Origin: Geoanaerobacter pelophilus
Lineage (GTDB): Bacteria; Desulfobacterota; Desulfuromonadia; Geobacterales; DSM-12255
Reading direction: 5' to 3'
Assembly (NCBI RefSeq): GCF_018476885.1
Contig: NZ_JAHCVJ010000002.1
Coordinates: forward strand, 496,001 to 560,000
DNA: 64,000 nt
Part shown: piece by piece, positions 1-10,695 of the stretch
Layout: each line of letters begins with the position of its first letter
How positions within the stretch are numbered: the first letter of the stretch is position 1
Made by a program: the position numbers and the translations under genes
Notes under the pieces: model-generated
Database searches by the model: none
Told to the model about the DNA's origin: nothing
Seen by the model: only the letters and a program-made list of their open reading frames with translations

Positions 1-150
1 AACGAGCAAGGTATCGCATGTGAGCTGGAGGCAACCGGATTCGAGGCGGTTGCCCTGCAGCATGAAATGGACCACCTGGACGGGGTTCTGTTTCTCGATC
101 GTATCGCTTCGATCAAGACCGGTCTTTTCCGGAGGAAAAGCTACCGATAG
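1..150 (+). CDS. def: Peptide deformylase, C-terminal part (cut by window edge)
   Basis: The window opens inside an ORF whose last 49 residues are visible. They contain QHEMDHLDG, the HExxH metal-binding motif of peptide deformylase, followed by LFLDRI, which is typical of the family C-terminus. The enzyme removes the formyl group from the N-terminal Met of new proteins; the two His residues bind the catalytic metal and the Glu is the catalytic base (family knowledge). The stop TAG is at 148-150, and only 14 bases separate it from the end of the convergent kinase gene. The N-terminal two thirds lie outside the window. Confidence 0.93.
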   Translation, partial: NEQGIACELEATGFEAVALQHEMDHLDGVLFLDRIASIKTGLFRRKSYR

Positions 151-164
151 CCACTCCTGGCATG

Positions 165-2795
165 TCAGGATTTGAGGGTGAAGAAAAAGGTCGCCCCCTT
201 GTCGGGCGTCGCCTCTGCCCAGATTTTCCCGCCATGTTTTTCAATAATCCGCTGCACTGTTGCCAGACCGATACCGATCCCTTCGAACTCCTCTACTGAG
301 TGAAGGCGGCAGAAAGGGACGAACAGGTTTTTACTCCCCTCCATGTCAAACCCTGCCCCATTGTCCCTGACGAAATAGACATGCTCTGTGCCTGTGCCGG
401 CCTGCCCGAATTCGACAACAGCCTTTTGTGTCTTTTCCGTGTATTTGATGGCATTGCCCAAGAGATTCCTCATGCAGATTTCCAGCATATCTGGGTCTCC
501 GAGGACAACAATCCCCTGGCAGATGTTTTGCTCAATGCTGCGCCGGCTACTGTCCTCAAGCAGTTCGTTCATTACCTGCACTGCTATCTCGGAGAGATTG
601 ACCGGCATTAGCGTGATCTCGGCACGAGACAGGCGATTGAGGGTCAACAAGCTGTCGATGACCGTACGAAGGCGGTTGCTGGCTGTTTCAATCCGCTCGG
701 CGCAGTAAACAAGCAGCTCGGGGTCCGGGTTATCGGCAATCTCTTTTATGGTACTGCTGAACCCGGCCAACCTGGCAATAGGCGCCCGAATCTCATGGGA
801 AATCGAGTAACAGAAGCTCTCAAGTTCAATGTTCATCCGCTCAAGTTCAGCGGTTCTCACCGCTACCCGCTGCTCCAGCTCCGAATTCAGGAGATGCAGT
901 TCCGTTTCCATCTGCTTGCGCTCGGCGATGAACCGCGCCTGCTGCACATTCTGATAAGCTGTTGTGGAGAGCTGATTGGCCAGGGTGAAAAGGGCACCGG
1001 CAACAGCCTCGAACTGTTGCTGCGACATGGCAGGGACTTCGCGAAACGCTGCGATCAACTCCTGTTCGTCGGCGCCGATCTCTCGGGCATACTCACGCAT
1101 CCGCTCCTCGGTCTGCGTTTCGTCGCGCACCTGGCCGATGAGCCAGTTGGCGATATGCCGACCGCCGACCGAAATACCGGCGCCGGCGTCCCACAGGCCG
1201 CCACTCATGCATGGCTGGATTGCCGGGCCATTGTGAGAAAGGCGCCCCAGCATTGCGTCGGATTTATAGCAGTTTGCCAGCCCCTTCTCTGTTTGACGAA
1301 TAATGTCGATGCACAGTCGGCAGAAACCGCTCGGTTGCGTAATCGGAGTGCCGTCCGGATAGGTGATTATCGAAGCTACCCCGGTAGCCTTGGCAAATTC
1401 ATCCTGCAACCTCTGGATATCGCTCAGATTGAACAGGTCTTCAAAATCAATGCTCCAGTTTTCGTCCAGAGGCCTGGTCAGCGACATAATCCGTCGCTCA
1501 AGCGCCGCCTCAACCTGCTTGCGCTCGGTAATGTCGTGCACCATGCCGGTGGACTTGATGATTTGCCCAGCGCTGTCGCAGACATGGAAACAGCGCTCCA
1601 GCACCACCCGGACCTCCCCTGATTTCTCCCGGATGATCCGGTGCTCGATCTCATAACTGCTGTTGCCGGCAGCAACCGATTCTAAATATGCCGATTTGAC
1701 CAGCGCCCGGTCTTCCGGGTGAACCATGGCGAGAAAAGCATCATAAGTCGGCTCGATCGATTGCGGCTCAAGGCCGACAATGCGGAACACCTCGTCAGAC
1801 CAGGAAAGTTTGTCGGTTGCGAGGTCGTGCGACCAGGATCCGACATGGGAGATCTCCTCGGCCAGCCGCAGCAGTTCTTCACTCTCGACAACCCCTGCGA
1901 CCATCTGCCGGATCTCTTCGTGGGTCTCCTTGAGCCTAGCGGTCATGATGTTGAATAATTGGGTCAGGGAACCGATTTCGTCAGTTGCGTTTACCGCCAA
2001 TACCTGGTCAAGGTTGCCGTCGATTATGGTCTCAACGCCTCGCTTCAACTGCTTTATCGGACGGGCGATGGTCAACGCGAGGGCAACGCCGAGCAGGCCA
2101 ATTAACAAGGAGATGATTGCTCCGGCAATCCCCAACGTTTTCATCAATCGGTTCTGGCCTTGGTTCAGCACCTCCTTGTACGTCTGCAGTTCGTCTTCGT
2201 AAGCACTTGAGCCGATTACCCAGTCGAGAGGCTCGTAATAGGCGAGCTGTGCTATTTTCCATCGCGGTTGCAGCTCTCCAGGATTCTGCCAGCGGTAGCG
2301 CTCAGAGGCAAACTCTTCCGGCTTTAAGGCAATCGCCTTGGCGATAATGCTCTTGATAACCGGTCGGCCGTCAGAGTCCTTGGTCTCCCAGATGTTTTCC
2401 CCGTCGCGTTCGCCTTTCTGGGAGATGACATAGCTCCCCCGGTTCGAGCCCTTGCCTTTCAGTAGATAGACATAGCCGGTCTTCCCCAACTTAATACTCA
2501 GTATCCGTCGGCGAACATGGGCGGCTATTGCCTGTTCATCGCTTACCTTGAGCGGCCTATTCAAGCGCTCCAGGGCGGCTTCATGCTGGGTTCTGACGAG
2601 GTTGTACACCCCTTCGGTGACATGATTGAAATCTGAGGTGATCAGCTTGTCCACTTCGGATTGTGCCAGCGAGTTATATTGATTGCTTTGCCACAATGCC
2701 AACAGGACCAGGGCGGTAGCAGTGACAAGAACACTGCCGGCGCCAAGCATGGCGATTTTGACGCTCAGCCTGAGATTTTTTAATCCGGTGAACAT
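165..2795 (-). CDS. Membrane sensor histidine kinase with Cache, HAMP, PAS and PocR domains
   Basis: 876 residues. A transmembrane helix (about 15-35), an extracytoplasmic Cache-like sensor region (about 40-210, with the KTGYVYLL signature), a second helix (about 220-245) and HAMP (about 245-300) are followed by a PAS domain (about 310-425). Next comes a Cys-containing PocR-type ligand domain (about 460-615; FCRLC, CMSGG, GQVRDE), then HisKA and HATPase. The phospho-acceptor is H667 in SISHEIRAP; the N-box is NLLGNAIKYTE and the ATP lid GIGIGLATV. No receiver domain is present, so it must signal to an unlinked response regulator. PocR domains are thought to bind small ligands, hydrocarbon derivatives in some cases; the ligand here is unknown. 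It is a single gene, convergent with def. Confidence 0.9.
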   Translation of the reverse strand: MFTGLKNLRLSVKIAMLGAGSVLVTATALVLLALWQSNQYNSLAQSEVDKLITSDFNHVTEGVYNLVRTQHEAALERLNRPLKVSDEQAIAAHVRRRILSIKLGKTGYVYLLKGKGSNRGSYVISQKGERDGENIWETKDSDGRPVIKSIIAKAIALKPEEFASERYRWQNPGELQPRWKIAQLAYYEPLDWVIGSSAYEDELQTYKEVLNQGQNRLMKTLGIAGAIISLLIGLLGVALALTIARPIKQLKRGVETIIDGNLDQVLAVNATDEIGSLTQLFNIMTARLKETHEEIRQMVAGVVESEELLRLAEEISHVGSWSHDLATDKLSWSDEVFRIVGLEPQSIEPTYDAFLAMVHPEDRALVKSAYLESVAAGNSSYEIEHRIIREKSGEVRVVLERCFHVCDSAGQIIKSTGMVHDITERKQVEAALERRIMSLTRPLDENWSIDFEDLFNLSDIQRLQDEFAKATGVASIITYPDGTPITQPSGFCRLCIDIIRQTEKGLANCYKSDAMLGRLSHNGPAIQPCMSGGLWDAGAGISVGGRHIANWLIGQVRDETQTEERMREYAREIGADEQELIAAFREVPAMSQQQFEAVAGALFTLANQLSTTAYQNVQQARFIAERKQMETELHLLNSELEQRVAVRTAELERMNIELESFCYSISHEIRAPIARLAGFSSTIKEIADNPDPELLVYCAERIETASNRLRTVIDSLLTLNRLSRAEITLMPVNLSEIAVQVMNELLEDSSRRSIEQNICQGIVVLGDPDMLEICMRNLLGNAIKYTEKTQKAVVEFGQAGTGTEHVYFVRDNGAGFDMEGSKNLFVPFCRLHSVEEFEGIGIGLATVQRIIEKHGGKIWAEATPDKGATFFFTLKS

Positions 2796-2916
2796 GGCGA
2801 TCCGATAAATGAAAGTTGAACAATCAGCTAAAGTTTCTCTCCGATAAGGGTTATGTCAAGGGCAATCCGACAGAGGTGAAGCTGATGCCGGAAATGGGCG
2901 CATCAGTCAAGCATGC

Positions 2917-2946
2917 ACAAAAAAACGCCCCGTGGTTCCGGGGCGC
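2917..2946 (-). terminator. Intrinsic terminator downstream of the kinase/ABC operon
   Basis: CGCCCCG (2926-2932) pairs with CGGGGCG (2939-2945) around a six-base loop. On the minus strand the stem is followed by a run of T (complement of the A run at 2919-2925). It lies about 50 bases past the stop of the hybrid kinase ending at 2998. Confidence 0.85.
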
Positions 2947-2997
2947 TCAGGCACTGCAAATATTGGTTTTTCTGGATTGACGTTAGCAATCACTCTT

Positions 2998-5112
2998 TCA
3001 ACTGTCGCCATCCAAGGCCCTGCGTACGGTTTTGGCAAGGCTCCCGGTAGTATAAGGTTTCATGATAAACTCACGGATCCCGGCTTCTCTTGCCTCTTCC
3101 GCATTGACAAACTCGGTAAAACCCGAACACATGATGATCGGAATATCCGGACGAACAGCTAAAAGCTCCCTGGCCAACTCCCGACCGGTCAGACCCGGCA
3201 TGGTCATATCAGTGATCACCAGATCGTACGCCAAAGGTTGCGCTTTGAAGCACTCCAGGGTTTCAATGCTGTTGGTTCCAGCGGCGACCTGATAGCCAAG
3301 GGGTTGCAGCATCTCCTTAGCCATGTCGGCAAGGAGCTGTTCATCGTCAACGAAAAGGATCCGTTCATCCCCTGTGGGCAGCGAGGTCGCTGTCTCGACA
3401 ACCACCTGTTCCGTCTTCTCCTTGGCCTTTGGGAGATATATCTTAAATCGGGCCCCGTGACCCGGCTCACTGTAGACGGAAATTGCCCCCCCATGGCCCT
3501 GGACGATACCCAGTGTTACCGAAAGTCCAAGGCCGGTGCCTTCGCCCGGTTTCTTCGTCGTGAAGTACGGGTCAAAGATCCGGGCGACGGTCGAGGAGTC
3601 CATCCCTTGGCCGGTGTCGCTCACCGTCAGGACAAGATGCGGTCCCGGCTTCAGGTCTGGATAGCGGGAGGCCAGCGAGGCATCCACCATTGTCTCATCC
3701 AGGCCGATTGCCAACACGCCCCCCTCGGCGCGCATCGCATGGGCAGCGTTGGTGCAGAGGTTCATCATCACCTGATGCAATTGGGTCGAATCAGCCAACA
3801 CCATGCTATCCAGCGGGTCGATTTCGCTGGTAGTGCGGATGTCGATAGTAGACGGCAAAGTCGAGCGCAACAGGTTGAAAACTTCCTTGATGGTTTCTGC
3901 CAACAGTACCGGTTTGCGCTCCTGCTCCGCCTGCCTGCTGAAGGTCAAAATCTGTTTGACCAGATCAGTGGCACGGAAACCTGATTGCCGCACCCGTTCG
4001 ATATTGCGCCGCGCCGGGTCATCGACCGGCATTTGATCTAGGGCCATTTCAGTATTGCCGACAATGGAGGTAAGGATATTATTGAAGTCGTAAGCGATAC
4101 CAGCCGCCAGGGTGCCGATCGCTTCCATCTTCTGTGCCTGGCGCAGTTCATTTTCAAGTTTTTTGTTGGAGGTGATGTCGCGCCCTTCGGCGATCAACAT
4201 CAGGAGCTGACCGTCATCGTTCATCAGCGGCTTCAGAGAAAAGTCGATGAAACTGATCTTGCCGGCCGCATCCCGATACTCGGCCTCGAAACGCATAATC
4301 TCGCCGGCAGCGGCCTCTGCCACGGCATTGCGAACTTTTGCCCGCTGTTCCTCGGAGTAAGACCACAACGGAGTCTCCCAGAAAGGTTTGCCAATGACTT
4401 CTGCCTCGTCGGCACCGCAAAAAGCCAGTGCGGTATGATTGGCCTCCAGCAACGACCCCTCAGGAGCCAGCAGTCCCATCAACTCAAAGGTCTGGTTGAA
4501 TACTGCACGAAATTTTCTTTCGCTTTTGCCTAGCGCCAACTGGGTCTGCTGCAGCTCCGCAATCTTTTCTTCGAGCGCGGCAGCCTTTTCCTGAAGCTGT
4601 TCCTGGGCAGCTTGACGGTCGGCAATTTCCTGTTCCAGCTCACTATTGGCTATGGCCAGGTCAAGGGTCCGCTCGTAAACCTTTTTCTCCAGGGTTTCGT
4701 TTGCTTCACTCAGCCGGGAGGTCAGCTCTCTGAGCTGAAGATGCACAGCAATTCGGGCCAGCAGCTCTTCGCGATGAAAAGGCTTGGTAATGTAATCGAC
4801 ACCCCCTGCCTCAAGGCCTTTGACCTTATGCCCGGTTTCCGCCAAAGCAGTCATGAAGATCACCGGGATCTCCCGCGTGCTTCTCTGGGCCTTCAACCTG
4901 CGGCAGGTCTCAAAGCCGTCGATGCCAGGCATCATGACATCGAGCAGAATCAGGTCCGGCTTGGCATAGTCAGCCCGGGCAATAGCGCTCTCACCATCCT
5001 CGGCAACGAGGATGGTGTAATTGCACTCAGTCAGGCAATCCATAACAACGGCCAGATTGTTGGGATCGTCATCAACCGTCAGGATGACCTGTTTCTCTTT
5101 ACCATTTATCAT
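2998..5112 (-). CDS. Hybrid histidine kinase REC-PAS-HisKA-HATPase-REC with Tyr in place of the phospho-His
   Basis: 704 residues, no membrane segment. Domains in order: receiver (about 8-125, phospho-Asp D58 in LILLDVMMP), coiled coil (about 130-195), PAS (about 197-315), HisKA (about 325-390), HATPase (to about 575) and a second receiver (about 585-700, D635 in VITDMTMPG). The H-box reads [15 protein letters not shown], where this kinase group normally has AHDFNNIL. The expected His is Y341 (codon at 4090-4092, TAC), one transition away from CAC. The ATP lid (GTGLGLSV) and the Asp of both receivers look intact. It may therefore be unable to autophosphorylate and act as a receiver-controlled pseudokinase or a scaffold (inference). 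The start overlaps the stop of the upstream kinase gene by 4 bases (ATGA), so the two are probably translationally coupled. Confidence 0.9.
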   Translation of the reverse strand: MINGKEKQVILTVDDDPNNLAVVMDCLTECNYTILVAEDGESAIARADYAKPDLILLDVMMPGIDGFETCRRLKAQRSTREIPVIFMTALAETGHKVKGLEAGGVDYITKPFHREELLARIAVHLQLRELTSRLSEANETLEKKVYERTLDLAIANSELEQEIADRQAAQEQLQEKAAALEEKIAELQQTQLALGKSERKFRAVFNQTFELMGLLAPEGSLLEANHTALAFCGADEAEVIGKPFWETPLWSYSEEQRAKVRNAVAEAAAGEIMRFEAEYRDAAGKISFIDFSLKPLMNDDGQLLMLIAEGRDITSNKKLENELRQAQKMEAIGTLAAGIAYDFNNILTSIVGNTEMALDQMPVDDPARRNIERVRQSGFRATDLVKQILTFSRQAEQERKPVLLAETIKEVFNLLRSTLPSTIDIRTTSEIDPLDSMVLADSTQLHQVMMNLCTNAAHAMRAEGGVLAIGLDETMVDASLASRYPDLKPGPHLVLTVSDTGQGMDSSTVARIFDPYFTTKKPGEGTGLGLSVTLGIVQGHGGAISVYSEPGHGARFKIYLPKAKEKTEQVVVETATSLPTGDERILFVDDEQLLADMAKEMLQPLGYQVAAGTNSIETLECFKAQPLAYDLVITDMTMPGLTGRELARELLAVRPDIPIIMCSGFTEFVNAEEAREAGIREFIMKPYTTGSLAKTVRRALDGDS

Positions 5113-7439
5113 GATTCACCACCTCGATACTGTTCTACCAGCGCCAGGATCGCTTTTGACCTGAATCCTCCCGCCAACTCCCGCAACTTGGCAGCAAAAG
5201 ATGCATAAGCGGCATTTTTCCGTTCCAGCTCAACGGCCCATTCAACAATCCGGGACATATCGCCCCTCAGAGCCAGATCATGCAGATTTTCCAGCTCCTG
5301 AGGCGAAGGAACTGCAAAGGGAGCATCATCCTTGTCAGCATCCCTGACGCTGGCCCTCAGCCATTCAGGCTTCTCTGTTTGCCACTCGATCCCGAGCAAG
5401 TCGCCGATCTTCTCTAACAAGAGGTCAATGCGGACCGGTTTCACCACGAAGGCGTCGCACACCGCCACAAACTCTTCCTTGTCAACACTCTCTGTCACCG
5501 TTGCCGAGGCTCCGATTATCTTGGTGGCAGCCAGCTCTGGTTTTCGCCTCATTGCGGTGACCGCTTCCAGGCCATCCATTTCCGGCATCACCAGATCAAT
5601 CAGCACCAGATCCGGCCGACGCTCCTCAACCCGCTGTAACGCCTCCAGACCGTTCCTGGCCGTATCAATTTCGAAGCCAAGCGGCTCCAACAGCGAAACG
5701 AATAGTGCAGCATTGCCGATATTGTCATCAACGACCAGAATATGCTTCGGATCGCCCCGATAGCCGGTGACATGCAACTCTGCAGCTGCCAATGGCGCAT
5801 CATCATCCATGATCGACGGCAATTCCACCTCGATGCAGAAATTGCTGCCGCGGCCCGGCTCGCTCTCCACAGTGATTCGGCCATGCATCAGCGCCAGCAG
5901 GCGTTTGGTAATGTTCAGCCCCAGGCCGGTCCCTTCGCGGATTTTCCGATCTGCCGGCAACTGGTAGAACGGCTCGAAAACCGCTTCCAGCTTATCAGGA
6001 GGGATACCGATCCCGGTATCCTCTATTTCGCAGCGAAACACCCCTTCGCCAGCGATGTCATAACTGACACGCATTTTGACATTGCCGCGGTTCGTATACT
6101 TTACCGCATTGGAAAGCAGGTTGAGCAGGATCTGCCGGAGTTTGCGCTCATCTCCCCGCACATAAGAGGGCAGCGGCGTGTCGGCCAGATAATCGAACCC
6201 CAGTTCTTTCTCTTCGGCATTAAGCTTGGTTAGGTTAAAGACCTGTCTCAATAAAGCCGGCAAATCAAAGGTGACGGCCTCAATCTCCATCTTGTCCGCT
6301 TCGATCTTCCCCACATCCAGGATGTCGTTGATCAGCGTCAGCAAATGCTCGCCGCTGCTATGCATGATTTCCAGCTGCTGCCGCTGGGGCTCTGTCATAT
6401 TTTTCTGGCGCTTGAGGATCTGGGCATACCCCAGGATGGCATTGAGCGGCGTCCGTAGTTCATGGCTCATGCTGGAGAGAAAATCACTCTTGGCGCGGTT
6501 GGCAGCCTCGGCCTGCTCCTTGGCCAGTTTCAACTCCACATTGGTCGCTTGCAGCTCGGTATTGGCCGTTGAAAAGGCGTCGGTAAGGTGATTGACCCCT
6601 TCGATCAGGTCACGCCATTCCCCCTGGAACTGCTCCGCACTGCTCCGTACTGCCAGATTTCCGGCCTGCACTCCGCTGATAATGGTCTCGGTTTCCCGGA
6701 GCACCTGGCGAATTGTATTCTTCATGCTGAAAAAAGCCAACGCCAGGGCGCCCAGCTCATCGGTCCGTTCGATTTCGATATTACGGCTCAGGTCGCCGCG
6801 GGCAATATCATTGGCAACGGCCACGATTCGCGCCAAAGGTCGGGTAGCCATGCTTATCAACACATAGACCAGGATCGAGCCCAACAACGTAAAGAACGCC
6901 GCCAGCCCCAACCCTTGAACAACCAGTTTCTGCTCGGTCTGACGCATTGACTTTTTTGAGAAGCCGAGCCTGATCCAGCCGATATTCTGCAGCACCTTTT
7001 CCGACATTTCGCCGCTGCCGATAAAAGCCAGTTCGTCCTTGGCCTTGACCGCATTGATCGGCGCAAAGAACAGGAAATAATCGTCTCCCTCCACCATGGA
7101 GACCGGGGCATTATGACTGACCTCCGGCGCCTTGGTCGCTGCCGGTGCCCCGTCGTGCAGCAGAACCTGGTGATTGGCATCGTAAAAAGTTACTGAAGAT
7201 ACTTCGGAATTGGCTTTAAGAAAGGCAACCGCGTTGGCTATCTGCTCCTGGTTGAGCGAGAGAAGCGGCAGTTCGCCGGTTTTCGTGGCAAGAGTGGTTA
7301 TGGTTTCAGCTCGCTTGAGGATTTCGCTTCTGATGATCCGTTTTTCGATGCGAAGCGACTCGTAGGTGTAGCTGAGGGAGATCAGCACCAGCACAGGGAT
7401 TACAAACAGGAGTGCCTTCGTTCTGAAGGACATCCTCAT
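5109..7439 (-). CDS. Membrane hybrid sensor histidine kinase (sensor-HAMP-HisKA-HATPase-REC)
   Basis: 776 residues. A first transmembrane helix (about 8-25) and a periplasmic sensor region (about 30-170, resembling CHASE8/Cache-type domains) precede a second helix (about 175-196), HAMP (about 196-250), a linker, HisKA with H326 in [11 protein letters not shown], HATPase ([13 protein letters not shown]) and one receiver (HILVVDDN; phospho-Asp in [13 protein letters not shown]). About 80 C-terminal residues after the receiver look helical and have no recognised domain. The gene overlaps the neighbours on both sides by 4 bases (binding protein upstream, hybrid kinase downstream). This suggests one mRNA in which the periplasmic binding protein presents a ligand to this sensor (inference). 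Confidence 0.92.
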   Translation of the reverse strand: MRMSFRTKALLFVIPVLVLISLSYTYESLRIEKRIIRSEILKRAETITTLATKTGELPLLSLNQEQIANAVAFLKANSEVSSVTFYDANHQVLLHDGAPAATKAPEVSHNAPVSMVEGDDYFLFFAPINAVKAKDELAFIGSGEMSEKVLQNIGWIRLGFSKKSMRQTEQKLVVQGLGLAAFFTLLGSILVYVLISMATRPLARIVAVANDIARGDLSRNIEIERTDELGALALAFFSMKNTIRQVLRETETIISGVQAGNLAVRSSAEQFQGEWRDLIEGVNHLTDAFSTANTELQATNVELKLAKEQAEAANRAKSDFLSSMSHELRTPLNAILGYAQILKRQKNMTEPQRQQLEIMHSSGEHLLTLINDILDVGKIEADKMEIEAVTFDLPALLRQVFNLTKLNAEEKELGFDYLADTPLPSYVRGDERKLRQILLNLLSNAVKYTNRGNVKMRVSYDIAGEGVFRCEIEDTGIGIPPDKLEAVFEPFYQLPADRKIREGTGLGLNITKRLLALMHGRITVESEPGRGSNFCIEVELPSIMDDDAPLAAAELHVTGYRGDPKHILVVDDNIGNAALFVSLLEPLGFEIDTARNGLEALQRVEERRPDLVLIDLVMPEMDGLEAVTAMRRKPELAATKIIGASATVTESVDKEEFVAVCDAFVVKPVRIDLLLEKIGDLLGIEWQTEKPEWLRASVRDADKDDAPFAVPSPQELENLHDLALRGDMSRIVEWAVELERKNAAYASFAAKLRELAGGFRSKAILALVEQYRGGES

Positions 7440-8320
7440 GGGAAGGTCCTTTTGGCGGTCTTCACCATCTGTTCGGGGAGGGTGATCTTCATGCGTCGGG
7501 CGGTATCGGTATTCAGGTACAGCTCGAACCGTTTACCCGGCGCTGGGGCAAACTGGCCGATGTTGACCCCATGCAACGCCTTGGTGGCGTATTCGCCGAT
7601 GGTTTTGCCCACGCCTATCATATCGACAACCAGGGCCAGAAGCGCCCCCTGCTTGACATGCTTTTCTGAAATCCCCAGCAGCGGAATCCCGCGGCGGAAC
7701 GAAAGGAGATACGCCTCATCCATGGCCGCAGTGGTCAGCAACGAGGCGTCGGGGAGCAGCAGGATCGCATCCGCCTCATCCAACTGACGCACGGTGTTGA
7801 CCAGTTCGTAGGGGGTTCTTACGCTATAGGACTCAAAGAGTGGAATCCGCTCGCGGGCCAGGATACTCAGCTGCTCACGGCTCCCGACCACGGCGATCCG
7901 CTTGATGGTCTGCAGATGGTTTCTCAGTAGCTCGGCATATGGTCGCACCGGGGTAGCCAGGTAAAATCCGGTTGTATTGGGGCGATTCACCGCCGGCGGA
8001 GTGACCACAAGGTCGAAGATGACCGGAATAGAAGGCGGCAGCGTCATTGCTTCGCTAAGCGGCTCCTTGCCGAGCGCAATGACAACCTTGGCCTCTTCCC
8101 GTTCCACGATGCTCTTGAGCCGGCCTTTGACCTCTGCCGGCGAATAGACCCGCAGTGAGGCAGAAAGAGTTTTTTTGACCCCGGCAATAATATCCAGCGC
8201 CGGCTTCAGCTGAGTATCCCCAACCAGCACCACCTCGGCGGCACTGGCATTACCGGAGATGATAGCGGCAAACAACAAAGCAAAAACAAGACGAAAAATT
8301 CGGGGAGTTGAGCAGTTCAT
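7436..8320 (-). CDS. ABC transporter substrate-binding-like periplasmic protein
   Basis: 294 residues from the chosen start ATG at 8318-8320. This start gives a clean signal peptide (hydrophobic [15 protein letters not shown], cleavage near ASA-AEV); a longer frame to 8392 adds 24 non-signal residues. The sequence fits the ABC_sub_bind family (TrpX/YtlA-like): VVLVGDTQ near the N-terminus, [18 protein letters not shown] and a late [15 protein letters not shown] segment. No permease or ATPase gene lies beside it. The 4-base overlap with the downstream membrane hybrid kinase suggests a sensory rather than a transport role (inference). The ligand is unknown. Confidence 0.8.
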   Translation of the reverse strand: MNCSTPRIFRLVFALLFAAIISGNASAAEVVLVGDTQLKPALDIIAGVKKTLSASLRVYSPAEVKGRLKSIVEREEAKVVIALGKEPLSEAMTLPPSIPVIFDLVVTPPAVNRPNTTGFYLATPVRPYAELLRNHLQTIKRIAVVGSREQLSILARERIPLFESYSVRTPYELVNTVRQLDEADAILLLPDASLLTTAAMDEAYLLSFRRGIPLLGISEKHVKQGALLALVVDMIGVGKTIGEYATKALHGVNIGQFAPAPGKRFELYLNTDTARRMKITLPEQMVKTAKRTFP

Positions 8321-8500
8321 TATTCCAGGGATTCCATTCTCATTAGCTTCGCAACTGCGACCACCAATACGCGTAACAGCGCGAAATGTCAAGGCGATTT
8401 ACATGAAAGGGCACCCACCGGTTCCATGCCTCATCGGCCGGGGAGCGCACAGAGAGGGGCTTTCTTAAAAGATGGCCTGCACCGAGGGCGACAATCGGGA

Positions 8501-10486
8501 TCAGAATTTGAACCGTACCCCGCCTTCAACCCAGCGCTGGGGATTCTCATACAAATAATAGGTGTACGACGAGCCGCTGAACATGTTGTGGACAGTGCCG
8601 AAAATCTCCGCTGTCGTGGTATCGGTAAGCTGGAACCGCTTGGTGGCGGTCAGGTCCCAGATGAAGTTGTTGTATTTAGCTCCTTGCGCCGGTTGCGAGT
8701 TAACCAGGTTCCACCAGGTCTGCTGGCCGTAGAGATCGATATTCAGCGATTTCCGGTCATCGTAGCGGAGCCGCAACTGGGTCACGTAATTATCCTGCCC
8801 CGAAAGATCGGAATCCGGGCTGATCCGTACATAGCTAAATGCCGCTTTCAGCGACAAATAATAAAACGGAACAGTCTCAGCCCCCAGTTCGTACCCTTGC
8901 CGGGTGACTTTACCACCATTCACGGTGTAAACCATAATGGGCGACAGAACAGTTTGGGTCAGTTCGTCCTTCACGTCGTGCCGAAAATAGGTGGCTGAGA
9001 GGTTCAGGTAATCAAGGGCACCGGTCTCGATACCGGCCTGGTATGACCATACCTGCTCCGGCTTGAGATCCGGATTGGGGGTGAGCATCGGCCCGCCCCC
9101 CTGCATCTGTGTCAGCACTGGGGTTGTGAACCCCCTAGCCACCGAGGCCCTGGCCACGGTGCGGTCAGCCACTTTCCAGGCGAACCCCAGGCTCGGCGAG
9201 ACAAAACCACCGGCAATATCGTTGTGGTCATAGCGAATGCCGGGGGTAACGCTTACCGGGCCAATGGTCACGGTGTCGTTGGCATAGACTGCCGAGCGGG
9301 TGATATCCGGGTAAACCGTGCTGTTGGCTGGAAGGCCGAGCGCCGCCGACAGGATCGGGCCGAATTGGGTGGTGACTTCTGTATCGCCGTTGCTCGCCTC
9401 TCCCCCGAGCACCGCGTTGTGGATGCCGCTGCTGTAGGTCAGGCGGATGTCGCCGCCTATGGTCTTGTCAGCTGACCTGTTGCCGTTATACAGCCGGTTC
9501 GACTGGATCATGGTCGAGGTGGAGTCATTTGCCAGCCTTATAGAATGAAGGTTGACATGCAGGCTCAGTTCATCGCTGAAGCGGTAAGCCGCCACGCTGT
9601 TAATGAAAAAAATGCTGGAGTCAAGACGCCCTTTCAGGTTTTCGCCAAACTTGAACGCCTTCGGCGGGGCATAGCTGATGTCCGGGTCCATGAAACCGGA
9701 GCTGACGGTCAGGGTCAAGTCGCTGGTCGGGGTAGCAGTCAGCTTGCCGAACAGGGTGTTTTTAAGGAGATGGTTAACGCGCAACCCCTGCGACTCCTGG
9801 CGACCGGCATGCAGATAGTACCCCACCGGCCCGGCCTTGCCCGACAGTTCACCGCCATAATCCAGCGATTTGGCCTCGCCGATAGAGCCGTACAGACCGC
9901 CTCGTGGCAGGACGGTATCGCCGGTCTCCTTGGTAATGATGTTGATCACCCCGCCGAGCGCCGAACCCCAGGCCGAGGAGGCGGCCCCTTTGACGATCTC
10001 GATCCGCTCGATGATCTGCAGCGGCACCTCAAATGTCATTGCGATGTCGCCGGAGAGGAGGTTAAGCGGCACACCGTCGATCTTGACCGCCACCTGGGTC
10101 GATTTGGATCCCTGGATATAGAGTCCGGAAGTAGTAACGAAATCTGGCTGGCCGAAATCGACGAACACCCCCGGCACCCGGCTCAGTACCTCATCCACCG
10201 AGTGGGCGTTCATCTTCTCGATCTCTTCAGCGGTGATCACCACCATGTTCTCCGCAGTCTGGGAGAGCGGCTTGTCGGTGCGGGTGGCGGATTCCACGAT
10301 CAGGTCTTTTTCATCCCAGAAGAGTTGCAAGTCTTCCCTGGTGGTGGCCAAAGCCAGTTCAGCTTCAAGATGCGCCGGTTTCCTGGCCGCATCCGCAGGC
10401 AGGGCCAGTGCGAGCAACGACAATGCGCTGATCATTCCTTTACAGGATAAGAGCTTTATGTTGCATCGTTTATCGGTCTTTGCCAT
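8501..10486 (-). CDS. TonB-dependent outer-membrane receptor
   Basis: 661 residues from the chosen start ATG at 10484-10486, which has GAGGCGG just upstream; an in-frame ATG at 10504 lacks such a site. A signal peptide (SALSLLALALPADAA) is followed by a TonB-box-like segment (DLIVESATRT), a plug domain (about 50-180; VVITAEEIEKM, IERIEIVKGAASSAWGSA) and a 22-strand-type barrel ending in a terminal aromatic (GGVRFKF). The plug pattern is that of BtuB/CirA-type receptors, so the substrate could be a corrinoid, a siderophore or a metal chelate; the sequence does not decide. It has its own promoter, and the binding-protein/kinase operon lies 180 bases downstream on the same strand. Confidence 0.9.
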   Translation of the reverse strand: MAKTDKRCNIKLLSCKGMISALSLLALALPADAARKPAHLEAELALATTREDLQLFWDEKDLIVESATRTDKPLSQTAENMVVITAEEIEKMNAHSVDEVLSRVPGVFVDFGQPDFVTTSGLYIQGSKSTQVAVKIDGVPLNLLSGDIAMTFEVPLQIIERIEIVKGAASSAWGSALGGVINIITKETGDTVLPRGGLYGSIGEAKSLDYGGELSGKAGPVGYYLHAGRQESQGLRVNHLLKNTLFGKLTATPTSDLTLTVSSGFMDPDISYAPPKAFKFGENLKGRLDSSIFFINSVAAYRFSDELSLHVNLHSIRLANDSTSTMIQSNRLYNGNRSADKTIGGDIRLTYSSGIHNAVLGGEASNGDTEVTTQFGPILSAALGLPANSTVYPDITRSAVYANDTVTIGPVSVTPGIRYDHNDIAGGFVSPSLGFAWKVADRTVARASVARGFTTPVLTQMQGGGPMLTPNPDLKPEQVWSYQAGIETGALDYLNLSATYFRHDVKDELTQTVLSPIMVYTVNGGKVTRQGYELGAETVPFYYLSLKAAFSYVRISPDSDLSGQDNYVTQLRLRYDDRKSLNIDLYGQQTWWNLVNSQPAQGAKYNNFIWDLTATKRFQLTDTTTAEIFGTVHNMFSGSSYTYYLYENPQRWVEGGVRFKF

Positions 10487-10534
10487 AGCGCCGCCTCGAA
10501 TCATATTGTATACATCAAGCGATTAGTGCCTTTT

Positions 10535-10562
10535 AAAATACCGTGACACTCTGATTTGTCAA
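10535..10562 (-). promoter_or_regulatory. Sigma-70 promoter of the TonB-dependent receptor
   Basis: On the minus strand a perfect TTGACA (10557-10562) is followed after 16 bases by TATTTT (10535-10540), about 50 bases before the receptor start. A GTATAC palindrome lies between the promoter and the start (about 10508-10513). I see no convincing Fur box. Confidence 0.6.
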
Positions 10563-10648
10563 GGATTTCCAAGATATTGTCATCATTTTGCCATGATTAT
10601 CTCTGCGGCGGCATTGTCTAAAGCACATACACTTTTCTGAATATTCAG

Positions 10649-10657
10649 TGATATAAT
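10649..10657 (+). promoter_or_regulatory. Extended -10 promoter of the 53-residue membrane protein gene
   Basis: TGATATAAT (10649-10657) is a consensus extended -10 element (TG-N-TATAAT) lying 24 bases before a strong ribosome-binding site. No good -35 hexamer is visible, which fits an extended -10 promoter. Confidence 0.5.
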
Positions 10658-10695
10658 GTTATCAGAAAGAAGTAGCTGAAAAGGAGGTAATGATC

